NCBI RefSeq assembly: GCF_024198175.1
Contig: NZ_JAJVKV010000013.1
Location: 124,001 to 188,000 of the forward strand
DNA: 64,000 bases
DNA from: Pyxidicoccus xibeiensis
GTDB taxonomy: Bacteria > Myxococcota > Myxococcia > Myxococcales > Myxococcaceae
Reading direction: 5' to 3'
The notes beneath the pieces are model-generated. The model did not search any database, had not been told where the DNA came from, and worked only from the letters and a program-made list of their open reading frames with translations. A program made the translations under genes and the position numbers. Shown here one piece after another: positions 8,625 through 17,521 of the stretch. Position 1 is the first letter of the stretch. Each line of letters opens with the position of its first letter.

Positions 8625-9446
8625 TCAGCTGCCCTTGCGCGTGATGGACACGAGGCCGGCGGGGACGGGCTTCCCGGGCGCCCAGCCCTCCAGGGTGCTC
8701 CAGAGCTTCGTCACCTGCTGCGAGAGCGGGAACACCTGCTCCGGCACTCGTGTCTTGTCGAACCACGCCGACTTGTCGCCCTCGGGCGTTTCACGGTCCA
8801 ACGCCACGCTGGTCGTGGCATCTGGCGCGTCGAAGTCCACGTCCTCGGGGTCCAGGTCCGCCGCGCGGTTCCAGGCGTCGAGCTCGGCGGGGGCGAGGCG
8901 CGCGTCGACGGTGCCTCCTGCCGGAAGCTGCAGCCGCACGGCGCCGCCCGAGTGCACCGACAGGGTGCGCTTTCCGACCGTCCACCGCGTGAGGGCGCCC
9001 TCGATGACGGGCGACTGGTGCGGGTCGTCCGCCAGGTCGGCCGCGGAGGGCAGGGGCCCGGGGTACAGGCCGTCGGCCGAGGTGAGGGGCTTCTCTGGGG
9101 AGAACTCGGTGCGCGCGCGCCACTTGCCGGCCCGCAGCAGCCAGGCGAGGAAGTCGCGCGCGCGAGCCATGGACTCGGGATGGCCGCGCTGGTCGAGCCT
9201 CACGCCGTCCGGGAGGACCGCGACCAGCACGCCATCGGTCGGGAACTCGGTGGGCTGCGCGAGGCGCTTGTCACGCGCCTCGCGTGCGTTCCGGACGCGA
9301 CCGGCGAGGAAGAACTGCTTTCCGTTCACCGGATCGCGCCATGCCCAGGGCAGGGACTCGAGGTGCGCCTCGATGGCAGCGACGTCGACCGGACCGTCGG
9401 TGCGGGTGAGCCATGCGCTCTCGAACTTCACGACGGGTGCCTCCAC
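8625..9446 (-). CDS. Uncharacterised protein encoded just downstream of the annexin-like gene
   Basis: No family recognised. 273 residues, soluble, acidic (DLDPEDVDFDAPDATTS), with no signal peptide. Tryptophans are frequent (LPWAWRDP, LAWLLRAGKWRAR). It starts 13 bases after the stop of the annexin-repeat gene on the same strand, so the two are very probably one transcript. A small acidic soluble product behind a large repeat protein would fit an immunity or chaperone partner. That is inference only; no known immunity motif is visible. Confidence 0.75.
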   Translation of the reverse strand: MEAPVVKFESAWLTRTDGPVDVAAIEAHLESLPWAWRDPVNGKQFFLAGRVRNAREARDKRLAQPTEFPTDGVLVAVLPDGVRLDQRGHPESMARARDFLAWLLRAGKWRARTEFSPEKPLTSADGLYPGPLPSAADLADDPHQSPVIEGALTRWTVGKRTLSVHSGGAVRLQLPAGGTVDARLAPAELDAWNRAADLDPEDVDFDAPDATTSVALDRETPEGDKSAWFDKTRVPEQVFPLSQQVTKLWSTLEGWAPGKPVPAGLVSITRKGS

Positions 9447-9459
9447 GGATGGAGCCGGC

Positions 9460-12400
9460 CTACGGCTCGGTGGTCCTCATGTGCCCGGACGCGGCGATCT
9501 GCTGCTCGAACGCCTCTTTCTGGGTCTGGTTCGTACCACCGTCGTAGGGGTTCGTCACGGACGCCGGGCCCTTGGGCGCGGGGCTGCCGTCCAAGGCAAT
9601 CTTGAACGCGATGTCGTCCTGGTCCTGCGGGGGTGTGCGAGCCCCACGGGTGAGGACCTCGACGCTGTAGCTCGGGTCCGAGACGAACCCGTCGCCGTTG
9701 GGCTTGAACCGGACGAGCGTGCCGTCCGCGTACAGGTAGCCCTCCTGCGGCTTGCCACCGGGGAGCGTGGAGGCGGGCAGCTGCGTCGCGCGGCCCAAGG
9801 CGACCTCCTTCTGCATGAACGCCTGGAACTGCGCGGCCGAGAGCCCGTCCAGCTGTGGCGCGAGCCGCTTCGCATCCGCGCCTCGGACCCCGCTCCTGAA
9901 GTCGGTCAGCGCGCCCTGGTCGCTGGCGCGGAGGCTCCACTGGCTCGGGTCGCCCACAACCGAGTCGGCACGGGACCGAGCCGCGTCGGCAGCGACCTTC
10001 TTGGCGACCTCCTTCGCCTTGGTCTCAGCGGCCCGGGTCGCGAGCTTCCCCGCCTCCTTGGGCGTGCTCCCAGCCAGGCGCGCCGCCTCGTAGGTCTGGG
10101 TATAGGTGTCGCGCCAGGCCGTCTCGACCTTCGCGCGGGCCGTGGTGTCGCCCGCGAAGTCCAGGTTGTTGACGACCTTGTCGACGGTGGTGCTCTGCTG
10201 GGCGCGCACGCGCTGGGCCACCTCGGTCGCCAGGTCGTCGGCGGCAACGAAGCCGCGGGCCGGGGCCAGTGAGCCGATCTGCTGCTCGTGCGCCGCCAGC
10301 TGCGTGCGCAGGCTCGCCAGCTCGCGCTCCATGTCCGCGCGCTGCGCCGCCGTCGGCGCCTGGGCGCCGTTGTCCAGGCTCTGCAGGCGGGTGTCGATCT
10401 TCTTCTGCACGGCCTCCAGCTCGGTGATGAGGCCCTTGAGCTTCTTCACCTCCAGCTGCGACTCGAAGCCCTGCGTGCCATAGCCCGGCTTCTCGGTGAG
10501 CGCCTGCATGGCGCGGTCGCGGAGCTGGCGCACCTGGCCCAGCGGCCCCTCGTACTTCTGCAGCGTCTGGGCTGTTTCCAGATGTGCCTGGATCTGCGCG
10601 GGCGTGGCCCTGGGGCCCGCCTCGATGTGGACGCGGCCGCTGTCGCCATAGCGCACGCGGACGGAGCTGCCCTCCATGTCCGGGTTGCGCACCACGGGGA
10701 CGTCCCTCGGCTTCGCCAGCCGCGACGCGCCCTGCATGACACCGTCCATGGCCACGCCGCCGCCCGCGCCGAACACGGAGCCCACGGTGCCGTCCACCAC
10801 CGCGCGCTGCCCCATCTGCGAGAGGCCCGACACCAGGCCGTTCTGCCACGTCTCGCTCTGCATGGCCTGGTCCAGCGCGCCCGAGGTGGCGCCGCCGACG
10901 CCGCCCTCCCACGCGCCCTGGATGGCGGTGGTGCGCAGCCGCTGCCCCACCGTCTGCTTGACGACCTGCTCGGTGACCTCGCCCGCGGCCACGGTGGTGC
11001 CCGCGCCGCCCAGGCCCTTGGGCAGCGGGATGACGGCGGTGCCGCCCTCCACGGCGCCCAGCGCGGCCTGGTGAACCAGGCCGTCGGTGCCCAGCGAGTC
11101 ACCCTTGAAGTACGCCTGCGTCGCCACGCGGGTGCCCGCGCCCAGCGCGGCGTAGGCGCCAATGGCCAGCGGCGTCGCCGCGCCGCCCGTGGCCACCACC
11201 GCCGCCGTCGTCACCACCGCCACCGCGGCCGTGGACGCCATGTCCGCGGCGCTGTCCTTCGTCTCCTGCACGTCCTTGACGTCGGAGGTGGCGTAGCCCA
11301 CCCGGCGGTTGGCCGCGTCCGTGTTACCCGAGGCGAGCGCCGTCTCCGCCGCGGTCAGGTTGCGTTCCAGCCGCGCGGCGTCGGACTCGCCCTTGGTCCA
11401 GGTCTGGACCGTGTTGATGAGGTCCAGGCCGCCGCTCTGCTCGAACTGCTGCTGCTCGCGCAGCCGCTGCAACTGCTGCTGCGCCGCGTCCGGGGCGTTC
11501 GGGTCGATGGCCCCCTTGTCGTACATCTGCTTGACGATCTCGAACCCGTCGCGGCCCCCCAGCTCCGACTCCAGGTCCGAGCGCAGGTCCTTCTTGTAGA
11601 GGTCGCGGTAGGCGGCGGTGATGTCGTCAAGCTGCGTCTTGGACTTGTTGCCGAGGATTTCCCGCAGGGCCGCCTCGTCGGTGCCCATGCCGTCCATGGC
11701 GCGGTGCAGCCGCTCCGCGTCCGCCTGGGCCAGGCCCCGCGTGTCGTTGGCGGCGGGCGGGTTGAGGTAGCGCAGGCCCACGGCGGCATCGTCGCCACCC
11801 CAGCCGCGCACCTCGGACTCCAGCGAGCGGCCCGTCTGCTTCTGGAACTCCGCCTTGAGGGCGGGCATGTCCTCGGGCTTCGTGTTCTTGAGCACGTCGA
11901 GGATGGCGCCCTCGTCCGTTCCGAACCAGCCCTGCGTGGCGCTGTCGATCTTCGCGGCGCTGGAGGTGGCGGTGTTGCCCTCCAGCAGGCCCCGGGCGCG
12001 CGTGTAGTCCTCCTTGGACAGCTCCTTTTGCATCTCCGCCTGGAGGGCGGTGTCCGCCAGGAGGATCTTCTTCTGCTCGGGCGGCAGGTTCTCGAGGGTG
12101 TCGAAGACCTTGTCGCTGTCGGCGCCGAAGAAGCCCTGGAGCGAGTCGTGCACCTTGCTGCGCGCGGCGCTGGCCTCGAGCTGCGTCACCTGCCCGGGCG
12201 TGGTGGCCTGGGTGGTGGCCAGCAGATTCTTGAGCTGCGCGTTCTGCGCGCCGTCCAGCTTGGAGGCGAGCGCCTTCTGCATGAACTCCTCGGGCGAGGA
12301 GGCCTGGATGTCGCGGTGGTCCTTCCCGTACATCTGCTGGAAGGAGCGGGCGATGGACTGACGCTCGGACGGCGTGGCCTGCTGGAGCGTCTTGAGGATG

Positions 12401-13176
12401 GCGTCCTCGTCGCCGAAGACGCCCATCTCCTGCTGGATGGCCGCCGCGCCCGCGTTGCCCTTGTTGCCGGCCAGCATGCCGTTGACGCGGGTGAGGTCGT
12501 CCCCGCCGAGCTCCTCGCGCAGGACCTTGTCCATGTCGAGGTTGTAGTGCTCCTTGAAGGACTGGCGGATGAGCGCGATGTCGGCCGGGTTGCGCCCCTC
12601 CAGCGTCTTGAAGATCTTCTCCTCGTCGGTGCCCCAGCCGGTGACGCCGCCCTTGGTGGCGCGGTACAGCTCCGTGGCGTCCTTGGCGGCCTGCTCCCGG
12701 GTGTAGCCGGGCGAGGTGGCCGGAGCCGGCGGGCCCGCGGGGGGGCGCTGCGCCGTGGGTGACGCGGGGACGAAGGAGCTGGTGGAGGACGTGCGGCTGG
12801 TGGCGGCGCGGGCAGATGCCGCCGCGTCACGGGCCGACGTGGTGGCTCGCGCCACCGACTGCTCCACGGCCTTCAGCTCATTCGCGGGGAGGTTGCCCTT
12901 GCGCGCCTCGACGAGCGCCGCCTGTGCCTTCTGCTGGGCGTCCTGCGCGAGCTTCGCCGCCGCTGCCGCGCGCTGCTGGGCCTGGGCCGCCTGCTGTCCC
13001 TGGGCACGGGCCGCTTCGGCCGCCGCCAGCCGTGCCGCTTCCGCCGCCCGCTGGGCCGCTTCCGCCGCGCGCCGGGCCTCTTCCGCCGCGCGCCGCGCCG
13101 CCGCGTCCGCCGCCGAGCCCTGTCCCGCCCCGCTGGTTCCCGTCGTCCGAGAAGCGCCGCCGTCGTTGACTCTCAT
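9460..13176 (-). CDS. Large bacterial annexin-like repeat protein
   Basis: About 1238 residues. Residues 1-130 are Ala/Arg/Gln-rich coiled coil. Five annexin-like repeats follow (about 165-560); the clearest are the first (GWGTDEEKIFKTL, with DLDMDKVLREELGG-like end) and the fifth (MDGMGTDEAALREIL, KKDLRSDLESELGG). These carry the G-x-GTDE calcium-site pattern of annexins. A hydrophobic Gly/Ala-rich segment (about 645-685) and a long Gly-rich region follow, then coiled coil, then a distinct C-terminal domain (about 1130-1238; GYLYADGTLVRFKPNGDGF). In calcium such repeats bind acidic membranes in known annexins. There is no signal peptide. The start was taken at ATG 13176 (GGAG 10 bases upstream); an earlier in-frame start at 13251 is possible. 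The layout, with a linked small gene, resembles large effector proteins but the function is unproven. Confidence 0.8.
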   Translation of the reverse strand: MRVNDGGASRTTGTSGAGQGSAADAAARRAAEEARRAAEAAQRAAEAARLAAAEAARAQGQQAAQAQQRAAAAAKLAQDAQQKAQAALVEARKGNLPANELKAVEQSVARATTSARDAAASARAATSRTSSTSSFVPASPTAQRPPAGPPAPATSPGYTREQAAKDATELYRATKGGVTGWGTDEEKIFKTLEGRNPADIALIRQSFKEHYNLDMDKVLREELGGDDLTRVNGMLAGNKGNAGAAAIQQEMGVFGDEDAILKTLQQATPSERQSIARSFQQMYGKDHRDIQASSPEEFMQKALASKLDGAQNAQLKNLLATTQATTPGQVTQLEASAARSKVHDSLQGFFGADSDKVFDTLENLPPEQKKILLADTALQAEMQKELSKEDYTRARGLLEGNTATSSAAKIDSATQGWFGTDEGAILDVLKNTKPEDMPALKAEFQKQTGRSLESEVRGWGGDDAAVGLRYLNPPAANDTRGLAQADAERLHRAMDGMGTDEAALREILGNKSKTQLDDITAAYRDLYKKDLRSDLESELGGRDGFEIVKQMYDKGAIDPNAPDAAQQQLQRLREQQQFEQSGGLDLINTVQTWTKGESDAARLERNLTAAETALASGNTDAANRRVGYATSDVKDVQETKDSAADMASTAAVAVVTTAAVVATGGAATPLAIGAYAALGAGTRVATQAYFKGDSLGTDGLVHQAALGAVEGGTAVIPLPKGLGGAGTTVAAGEVTEQVVKQTVGQRLRTTAIQGAWEGGVGGATSGALDQAMQSETWQNGLVSGLSQMGQRAVVDGTVGSVFGAGGGVAMDGVMQGASRLAKPRDVPVVRNPDMEGSSVRVRYGDSGRVHIEAGPRATPAQIQAHLETAQTLQKYEGPLGQVRQLRDRAMQALTEKPGYGTQGFESQLEVKKLKGLITELEAVQKKIDTRLQSLDNGAQAPTAAQRADMERELASLRTQLAAHEQQIGSLAPARGFVAADDLATEVAQRVRAQQSTTVDKVVNNLDFAGDTTARAKVETAWRDTYTQTYEAARLAGSTPKEAGKLATRAAETKAKEVAKKVAADAARSRADSVVGDPSQWSLRASDQGALTDFRSGVRGADAKRLAPQLDGLSAAQFQAFMQKEVALGRATQLPASTLPGGKPQEGYLYADGTLVRFKPNGDGFVSDPSYSVEVLTRGARTPPQDQDDIAFKIALDGSPAPKGPASVTNPYDGGTNQTQKEAFEQQIAASGHMRTTEP

Positions 13177-13316
13177 TGCCCCCAGCTCCGCGCACTGTCC
13201 GCGATGACGGACTTTGGAATACATGGGCGCACCCCCAGGTGCGGCCCACACGTCTCTCGGAAGAGATTATCGAAAAACTCCGGGCCTGAGTTGCGTAGGA
13301 CCCGGGGCTGCCTGGC

Positions 13317-14135
13317 TCAGGCTGACTGCTCCTCCAGCAGCATGCGGACCTCGGTGATGAGGCGCATCCGCCGGGGCGGGGTTTCCTTCTCGGCGGACAG
13401 GTCAGCCTGGATGCGCAGCTCCAGCTCGCTGCGGGCCGGCCACAGCCTGTCCAACCGGAAGACCGTCTCGCCCTTGCTCTGGGAGCGCAGCAGCATCCGC
13501 TCTCCACCGTCCTTGCGGGTCTGATACTCCGGCGGCACGGGCTGCTCTCGCGAGGTCTGCTGGATGAGGAACCGGGTGGTGAGCCGCTCCGCCTGGATGG
13601 AGACCAGCTCGAAGCTGGCGGTGCCACTGGCCGCCATGGGGCCGGACCCGTAGAGGGGCTGCTCCCAGCGGGCGCCGAGGCCAATGGGCTCGGCGGGGAA
13701 CGGGTTGCCCACGAACTGGAGCGCGCGGATCAGATCCGTCAGCTCCTTGCGGCGCGCGGGCTCCAGGCCGGAGGGCAGGGCGAGGTCGAGCGTGTTGCCG
13801 CGCCGTCCCGCCGTGCCCTTGCCGGTGAGGCCGGGCAGGAAGGCCATGCTGGCGCGGACCGCGTCCACGCTCTGCTGGAGGGTGCCGCGCTCCACGAGCA
13901 GGTCCACCGCGTCGAGGGTGAAGTCGTAGCGGACGTCGCCCTCGGGGGTGACGGACTGGGCGTGGATGATGAAGGTCATCCGCGAGCCCGGCACGGGGGG
14001 CGCGGGCTCGGAGCGTCCTGCTGTCTCCACGGTGACGCCGGAGGAGAAGGTGGCGATGACGACCTGCTTCGACCCGGGCTGGGGCCGGAGCACCATCTGC
14101 CGCCGCGGCTCGCGGCCCTGGGTGACGAGGCTCAT
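13317..14135 (-). CDS. Uncharacterised 272-residue protein
   Basis: No firm family. The composition is beta-rich (MTFIIHAQSVTPEGDVRYDFTLDAVDLLV, ASFELVSIQAERLTTRF), suggesting paired beta-sandwich or lipocalin-like halves, as in periplasmic proteins. No signal peptide is visible from the chosen start, and no better upstream start exists before an in-frame break, so the N-terminus may be lost or mis-called. It reads on the minus strand after a 140-base gap upstream of nothing on the same strand, and is divergent from the secreted protein gene at 14447. The start has AGGGTGG about 8 bases upstream. Confidence 0.7.
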   Translation of the reverse strand: MSLVTQGREPRRQMVLRPQPGSKQVVIATFSSGVTVETAGRSEPAPPVPGSRMTFIIHAQSVTPEGDVRYDFTLDAVDLLVERGTLQQSVDAVRASMAFLPGLTGKGTAGRRGNTLDLALPSGLEPARRKELTDLIRALQFVGNPFPAEPIGLGARWEQPLYGSGPMAASGTASFELVSIQAERLTTRFLIQQTSREQPVPPEYQTRKDGGERMLLRSQSKGETVFRLDRLWPARSELELRIQADLSAEKETPPRRMRLITEVRMLLEEQSA

Positions 14136-14446
14136 TGCGCCGCCACCCTATCTCGGCGCTCACCCGGGAGGGAGCCGCTGCTGCGCCCAGCTCCGCTGAA
14201 GGCCACCTGCCGGGTGAGTTCGTTTCACACGTCGACCTACGCCAGCCAACCCCGCGGAACTCCGTCCTCTGCGTAACGAGGAAGTTCGTTGAAAGTGTAA
14301 ATAGGTGCTTAGGTTGCAATTGGTCGTGTGTGTGTGGCAAAGAAAACGGCCGTAGGCAGGTGTCGGGGGGGCGTCGACTTCAACAGCGCTCCAGACCCGT
14401 CTGCCGCCCACCTGACCGTGGGCGCACACGTGAGGAGACGACGAAC
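14136..14446. other. Divergent intergenic region with AT-rich core
   Basis: 311 bases between oppositely oriented genes. The central part (about 14270-14345) is clearly richer in A and T than its surroundings and contains TTGAAA near 14289 and a GT-repeat (gtgtgtgtgtgg), consistent with promoter DNA. I could not pair a convincing -35 and -10. Confidence 0.4.
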
Positions 14447-15367
14447 ATGCAAGGCAACGGGAAGTGGATTGCGGCGATGGCCGCGGCGCTGGGGCTGGTG
14501 GGGCTGGACGCGAACGCCACCGACGACACCACGCCCATCCAGACGGGCGACATCAAGATCTTCAAGCGGGTCAACGGCCAGGACTTCAAGTTCCTCGGCG
14601 ACCTCGCCTTCACGTTCGAAGTCCGCAAGGGCGCCAAGGCGGACTTCCCGGGTGGCGAGGGCACCGTCATCGTCGGCGGCCTCATCGCCGACTCGAGCAA
14701 CATGGGCCTCATCCACATCCCGGCGCTGCCCTTCGACACCTACCAGGTCTGTGAGGTGAACATCCCCGCGGGCTGGCGCTCCTCGCTCAGCCTCGAGGGG
14801 GGCTTCATCCCCAACAGCGTGGGCAACTCCAATCCCAACACGCGCACCGTCTGCAAGGACGTGGTGGTGCAGTACCCGTGGGTGCACCTGATCGAGGTCA
14901 ACAACACCGAGTACACCGAGCCGCCGCCTCCGCCGCCTCCGCCTCCCTCGGCCCCCGCGCACACCATCGGCTACTGGAAGAACTGGTCCTCCTGCAGCGG
15001 CGGCAAGCAGGACGCGCTGCTCGACCAGGCCCTCGCGGCCGCCAGCGGCATCCGCATCGGCGACCTGCTCGTCAACAACTGCCAGGACGCGGTGGACCTC
15101 CTCGGCAAGTCCGACCTCAACGGCGCGAAGCGCGCCACGGACGCCGCCTACCGCCTCGCCGCGCAGCTGCTCGGCGCGCGCCTGAACTTCCAGGCCGGCG
15201 CGGTGCGCTGCGACGAGGCCGTCGCCGCGGCCAACAGCGGCCAGTCGCTGCTGGACGGCATCGGCTTCACGGGCATGGGCTCGTACAAGGCCGTCATCAA
15301 CGCGGACGCCGCGGACACGCTCGCGGAGAGCCTGGACGAGTACAACAACGGCCACCTCTGCAAGTAG
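14447..15367 (+). CDS. Secreted protein with Pro-rich linker and GYWKNW motif domain
   Basis: 306 residues. A signal peptide (about 1-25, AAMAAALGLVGLDANA) precedes a beta-rich domain (about 30-160; IKIFKRVNGQDFKFLGDLAFTF) resembling SpaA/collagen-binding-B-like surface folds. This includes a Cys pair (VCEVNIPAGW, TVCKDVVV). A run of nine prolines leads to a second domain opening with HTIGYWKNWSSC, a motif seen in surface and cell-wall-associated proteins of several bacteria, containing three further Cys. The start ATG at 14447 follows TGAGGAGA. It is predicted to act outside the cell as a structural or adhesive protein. There is no anchor or sorting signal. Confidence 0.75.
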   Translation: MQGNGKWIAAMAAALGLVGLDANATDDTTPIQTGDIKIFKRVNGQDFKFLGDLAFTFEVRKGAKADFPGGEGTVIVGGLIADSSNMGLIHIPALPFDTYQVCEVNIPAGWRSSLSLEGGFIPNSVGNSNPNTRTVCKDVVVQYPWVHLIEVNNTEYTEPPPPPPPPPSAPAHTIGYWKNWSSCSGGKQDALLDQALAAASGIRIGDLLVNNCQDAVDLLGKSDLNGAKRATDAAYRLAAQLLGARLNFQAGAVRCDEAVAAANSGQSLLDGIGFTGMGSYKAVINADAADTLAESLDEYNNGHLCK

Positions 15368-15380
15368 CGCAGGGGCCCAG

Positions 15381-15420
15381 GCCCTGAAGCACGGGCCTTG
15401 AAGCACGGCCCTGAAGCACC
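15381..15420. repeat. Three tandem 13-14 base repeats after a stop codon
   Basis: Near-identical units of the form gcccTGAAGCACg (15381-15393, 15394-15407, 15408-15420) directly follow the stop of the secreted protein gene. The last unit runs into a terminator hairpin. It is probably slippage-derived 3-prime untranslated sequence. Confidence 0.75.
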
Positions 15421-15424
15421 TCGA

Positions 15425-15455
15425 GGCGCCCCTGCCTGAAACCGGCCGGGGCGCC
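15425..15455 (+). terminator. Hairpin terminator
   Basis: Perfect 8-bp arms ggcgcccc (15425-15432) and ggggcgcc (15448-15455) flank a 15-base loop and are followed by TTCGTTC. Probably ends the transcript of the gene stopping at 15367. Confidence 0.6.
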
Positions 15456-15539
15456 TTCGTTCATGGAAAGGGTGGGCGCGAGGAATATCCCACGCGGGCT
15501 TCGTTCATCCGGCATCTCGCCTCAATTCTGGAGCTCGCG

Positions 15540-17486
15540 ATGTCGAACAGAACCTTTCATTCCCCGATGAGGGCCGCGCTGGGCGCGGCGTTGAAGTGCA
15601 CCCTGCTGGGCGCAAGCCTGACGCTCGTGACGAGCGGCTGCGGTGCGCCCGTGGACGCTCCGTCCGAGCCCGCCGAGCCCCCCGCGGCGCAGGCGGAGCG
15701 GCACGGTGACGAGGATGCTCCCCGTCAGGCCCTGGAGCCGGCGAACGCGGACTGGTCCGCCCCCCACTCCGAAGACCCCCACGAGTACGACGCGCACCTG
15801 GCCGCGAGCACTCCCGAGGGGCGCACGAGCGCCCTGGCGGTGCCGTCCTGTAACGCCAATGACCTGGACCTGACGTGGTGGCCCATGAGCGGGGCCAACG
15901 GCCGGGCGTGGATGGTGAACAACTACGTGGACCTGGACCCGGCCAGCAGCCTGCTGGAGGACTACCTGGGCTTCACCGGCAACCTGGCGCGCACCTACGA
16001 CGGACACCGTGGCATCGACATCGACATCTCCTCTTTCCGGGAGATGGACTCGGGCTCCGCCCTGGTGCGCGCGGCGGCCGCTGGCACCGTCACCTTCGTC
16101 GAAGAGAGCCAGTTCGACCGCAACACCAGCTGCACGGGCAGCTGGAACGTGGTGCGCATCGAGCACGCCAACGGCTACGACACGCTCTACGGCCACCTGA
16201 AGCGCAACTCGGTGGTCGTCAACGTGGGGGATACCGTGGTGGCGGGCCAGGTGCTCGGAGTGGCGGGCAGCGCGGGCTGCTCCACCCAGCCGCACCTGCA
16301 CTTCGAGCTCCAGGACTGCTCGAACACGGCGGTGGAGTCCTTCGCGCTGGGCATGTGGACGTCGCCGCCCGCCTACCACGCGCCCTCGGACGTGATGGAC
16401 GTCATGCTGCGCAAGGGCACCTTCACCAGCAGCGCGCAGATCAAGGACCCGGTGCCCAACCCCGGCCTGTACGCGCCGGGCGAGCCGCTGGGCATCGGCC
16501 TGTCGATGAGCGGGCGGGGCGGGGACGTGGTGGACATGTCCCTCACCGCGCCGAACGGCGCCGTGGATGCCTGGACGTGGACCGTCCCGGGCGCGGCGCG
16601 CTACCGGCACCTGTACCCCTCCTGGAACAAGGTGGCGGGCACCACGCCGGGCACCTGGACGCTGCGCGTGCGCATCAACAGCAGCCTGCGCGCCACGCGC
16701 ACGTTCAACGTGAGCACCGTCCAGCCCGGCCTCGCCGAGGTGGCCCGGCACGGGATTCCCTCCGCCAGCTACCAGACGGTGTTCGATGACATCACCGCGG
16801 CCGGCTACCGGCCGGTCTGGGTGGATGGCTACGAGGACGGCAGCAGCACCTACTACAACGCCGTGTTCCGTCCCGGGGACGGCTACGCCTGGGCGGCCCG
16901 CCATGTGCTGACCGGCACGCAGTACCAGAGCGAGCTCGACGCGATGGATGAGGCGGGCTACCGGCTGATGCAGGTGGACAGCTACGTGTCGGGCGGCACC
17001 GTCCGGTACTCGGCCCTCTTCACGAAGAGGCCGGGCCCGCTCTGGGTGGCCTACCATGGCAAGACCGCGGCAGAGCACCAGGCCCTGTTCGACACGTACT
17101 CGCAGAGCTACCGGCTGGTGAATGCCTCGGTGGTGTCGGTGGGCGGGCAGCGCTACGTCACCGCGCTGTATGACAAGGCCAGCGTGGGCGGCTGGGTCGC
17201 CTCGGCGGCCATCCCCGCCTCCCAGTACCAGGACACGTTCGACGCGCAGCGGGAGGCAGGCCGCTACCTGCAGTACGTGAACACGTACATGCACGGCGGC
17301 GTCGTCTACTACTCGGCGGTGTGGGACTCGATGCCCTACGGGGGCTATGTCGCGCGCCATGACCGCACCTCGGCGCAGTACCAGACGGAGTTCAACACCT
17401 GGACGGGCGCCGGCTATCTCACCCGGCTGGTGACGGGCGTCTCCGTCAATGGCTCCCACCGCTTCACGGCCCTCTGGACGCACTGA
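15540..17486 (+). CDS. M23 (LytM-type) peptidase lipoprotein with five C-terminal tandem repeats
   Basis: 648 residues. A lipoprotein signal (LTLVTSGC, Cys about 34) puts it on a membrane facing the periplasm or surface. The M23 metallopeptidase domain (about 150-260) shows the zinc-binding motifs HRGIDID (about 156) and HLHFEL (about 251), so it may cut peptidoglycan cross-links. A beta-sandwich follows (about 290-395). Residues 400-648 hold five repeats of about 48 residues, each with an Ala-x-His/Tyr start, a YQxxFD-type helix and a GYR/YLxxVxxY strand. They resemble bacterial tandem repeat domain 1 (polyglycine-hydrolase type). The enzyme domain is a firm call; the repeat name is from memory. 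A role in cell-wall remodelling or prey lysis is inferred. Confidence 0.85.
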   Translation: MSNRTFHSPMRAALGAALKCTLLGASLTLVTSGCGAPVDAPSEPAEPPAAQAERHGDEDAPRQALEPANADWSAPHSEDPHEYDAHLAASTPEGRTSALAVPSCNANDLDLTWWPMSGANGRAWMVNNYVDLDPASSLLEDYLGFTGNLARTYDGHRGIDIDISSFREMDSGSALVRAAAAGTVTFVEESQFDRNTSCTGSWNVVRIEHANGYDTLYGHLKRNSVVVNVGDTVVAGQVLGVAGSAGCSTQPHLHFELQDCSNTAVESFALGMWTSPPAYHAPSDVMDVMLRKGTFTSSAQIKDPVPNPGLYAPGEPLGIGLSMSGRGGDVVDMSLTAPNGAVDAWTWTVPGAARYRHLYPSWNKVAGTTPGTWTLRVRINSSLRATRTFNVSTVQPGLAEVARHGIPSASYQTVFDDITAAGYRPVWVDGYEDGSSTYYNAVFRPGDGYAWAARHVLTGTQYQSELDAMDEAGYRLMQVDSYVSGGTVRYSALFTKRPGPLWVAYHGKTAAEHQALFDTYSQSYRLVNASVVSVGGQRYVTALYDKASVGGWVASAAIPASQYQDTFDAQREAGRYLQYVNTYMHGGVVYYSAVWDSMPYGGYVARHDRTSAQYQTEFNTWTGAGYLTRLVTGVSVNGSHRFTALWTH

Positions 17487-17521
17487 GGAACGCGTTTGCT
17501 GGCATTCGGAAGGACACGGAC

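Noticed and set aside
10288-12762. 824-codon open frame on the plus strand opposite the annexin-like gene
   Set aside because: Antisense shadow of strong third-position GC bias; low-complexity His/Arg/Leu/Gly protein with no start signal or domain. The minus-strand frame has clear repeats.
14920-14950. CCG/CCT microsatellite-like run
   Set aside because: Encodes the Pro linker of a real protein; ordinary for this composition.
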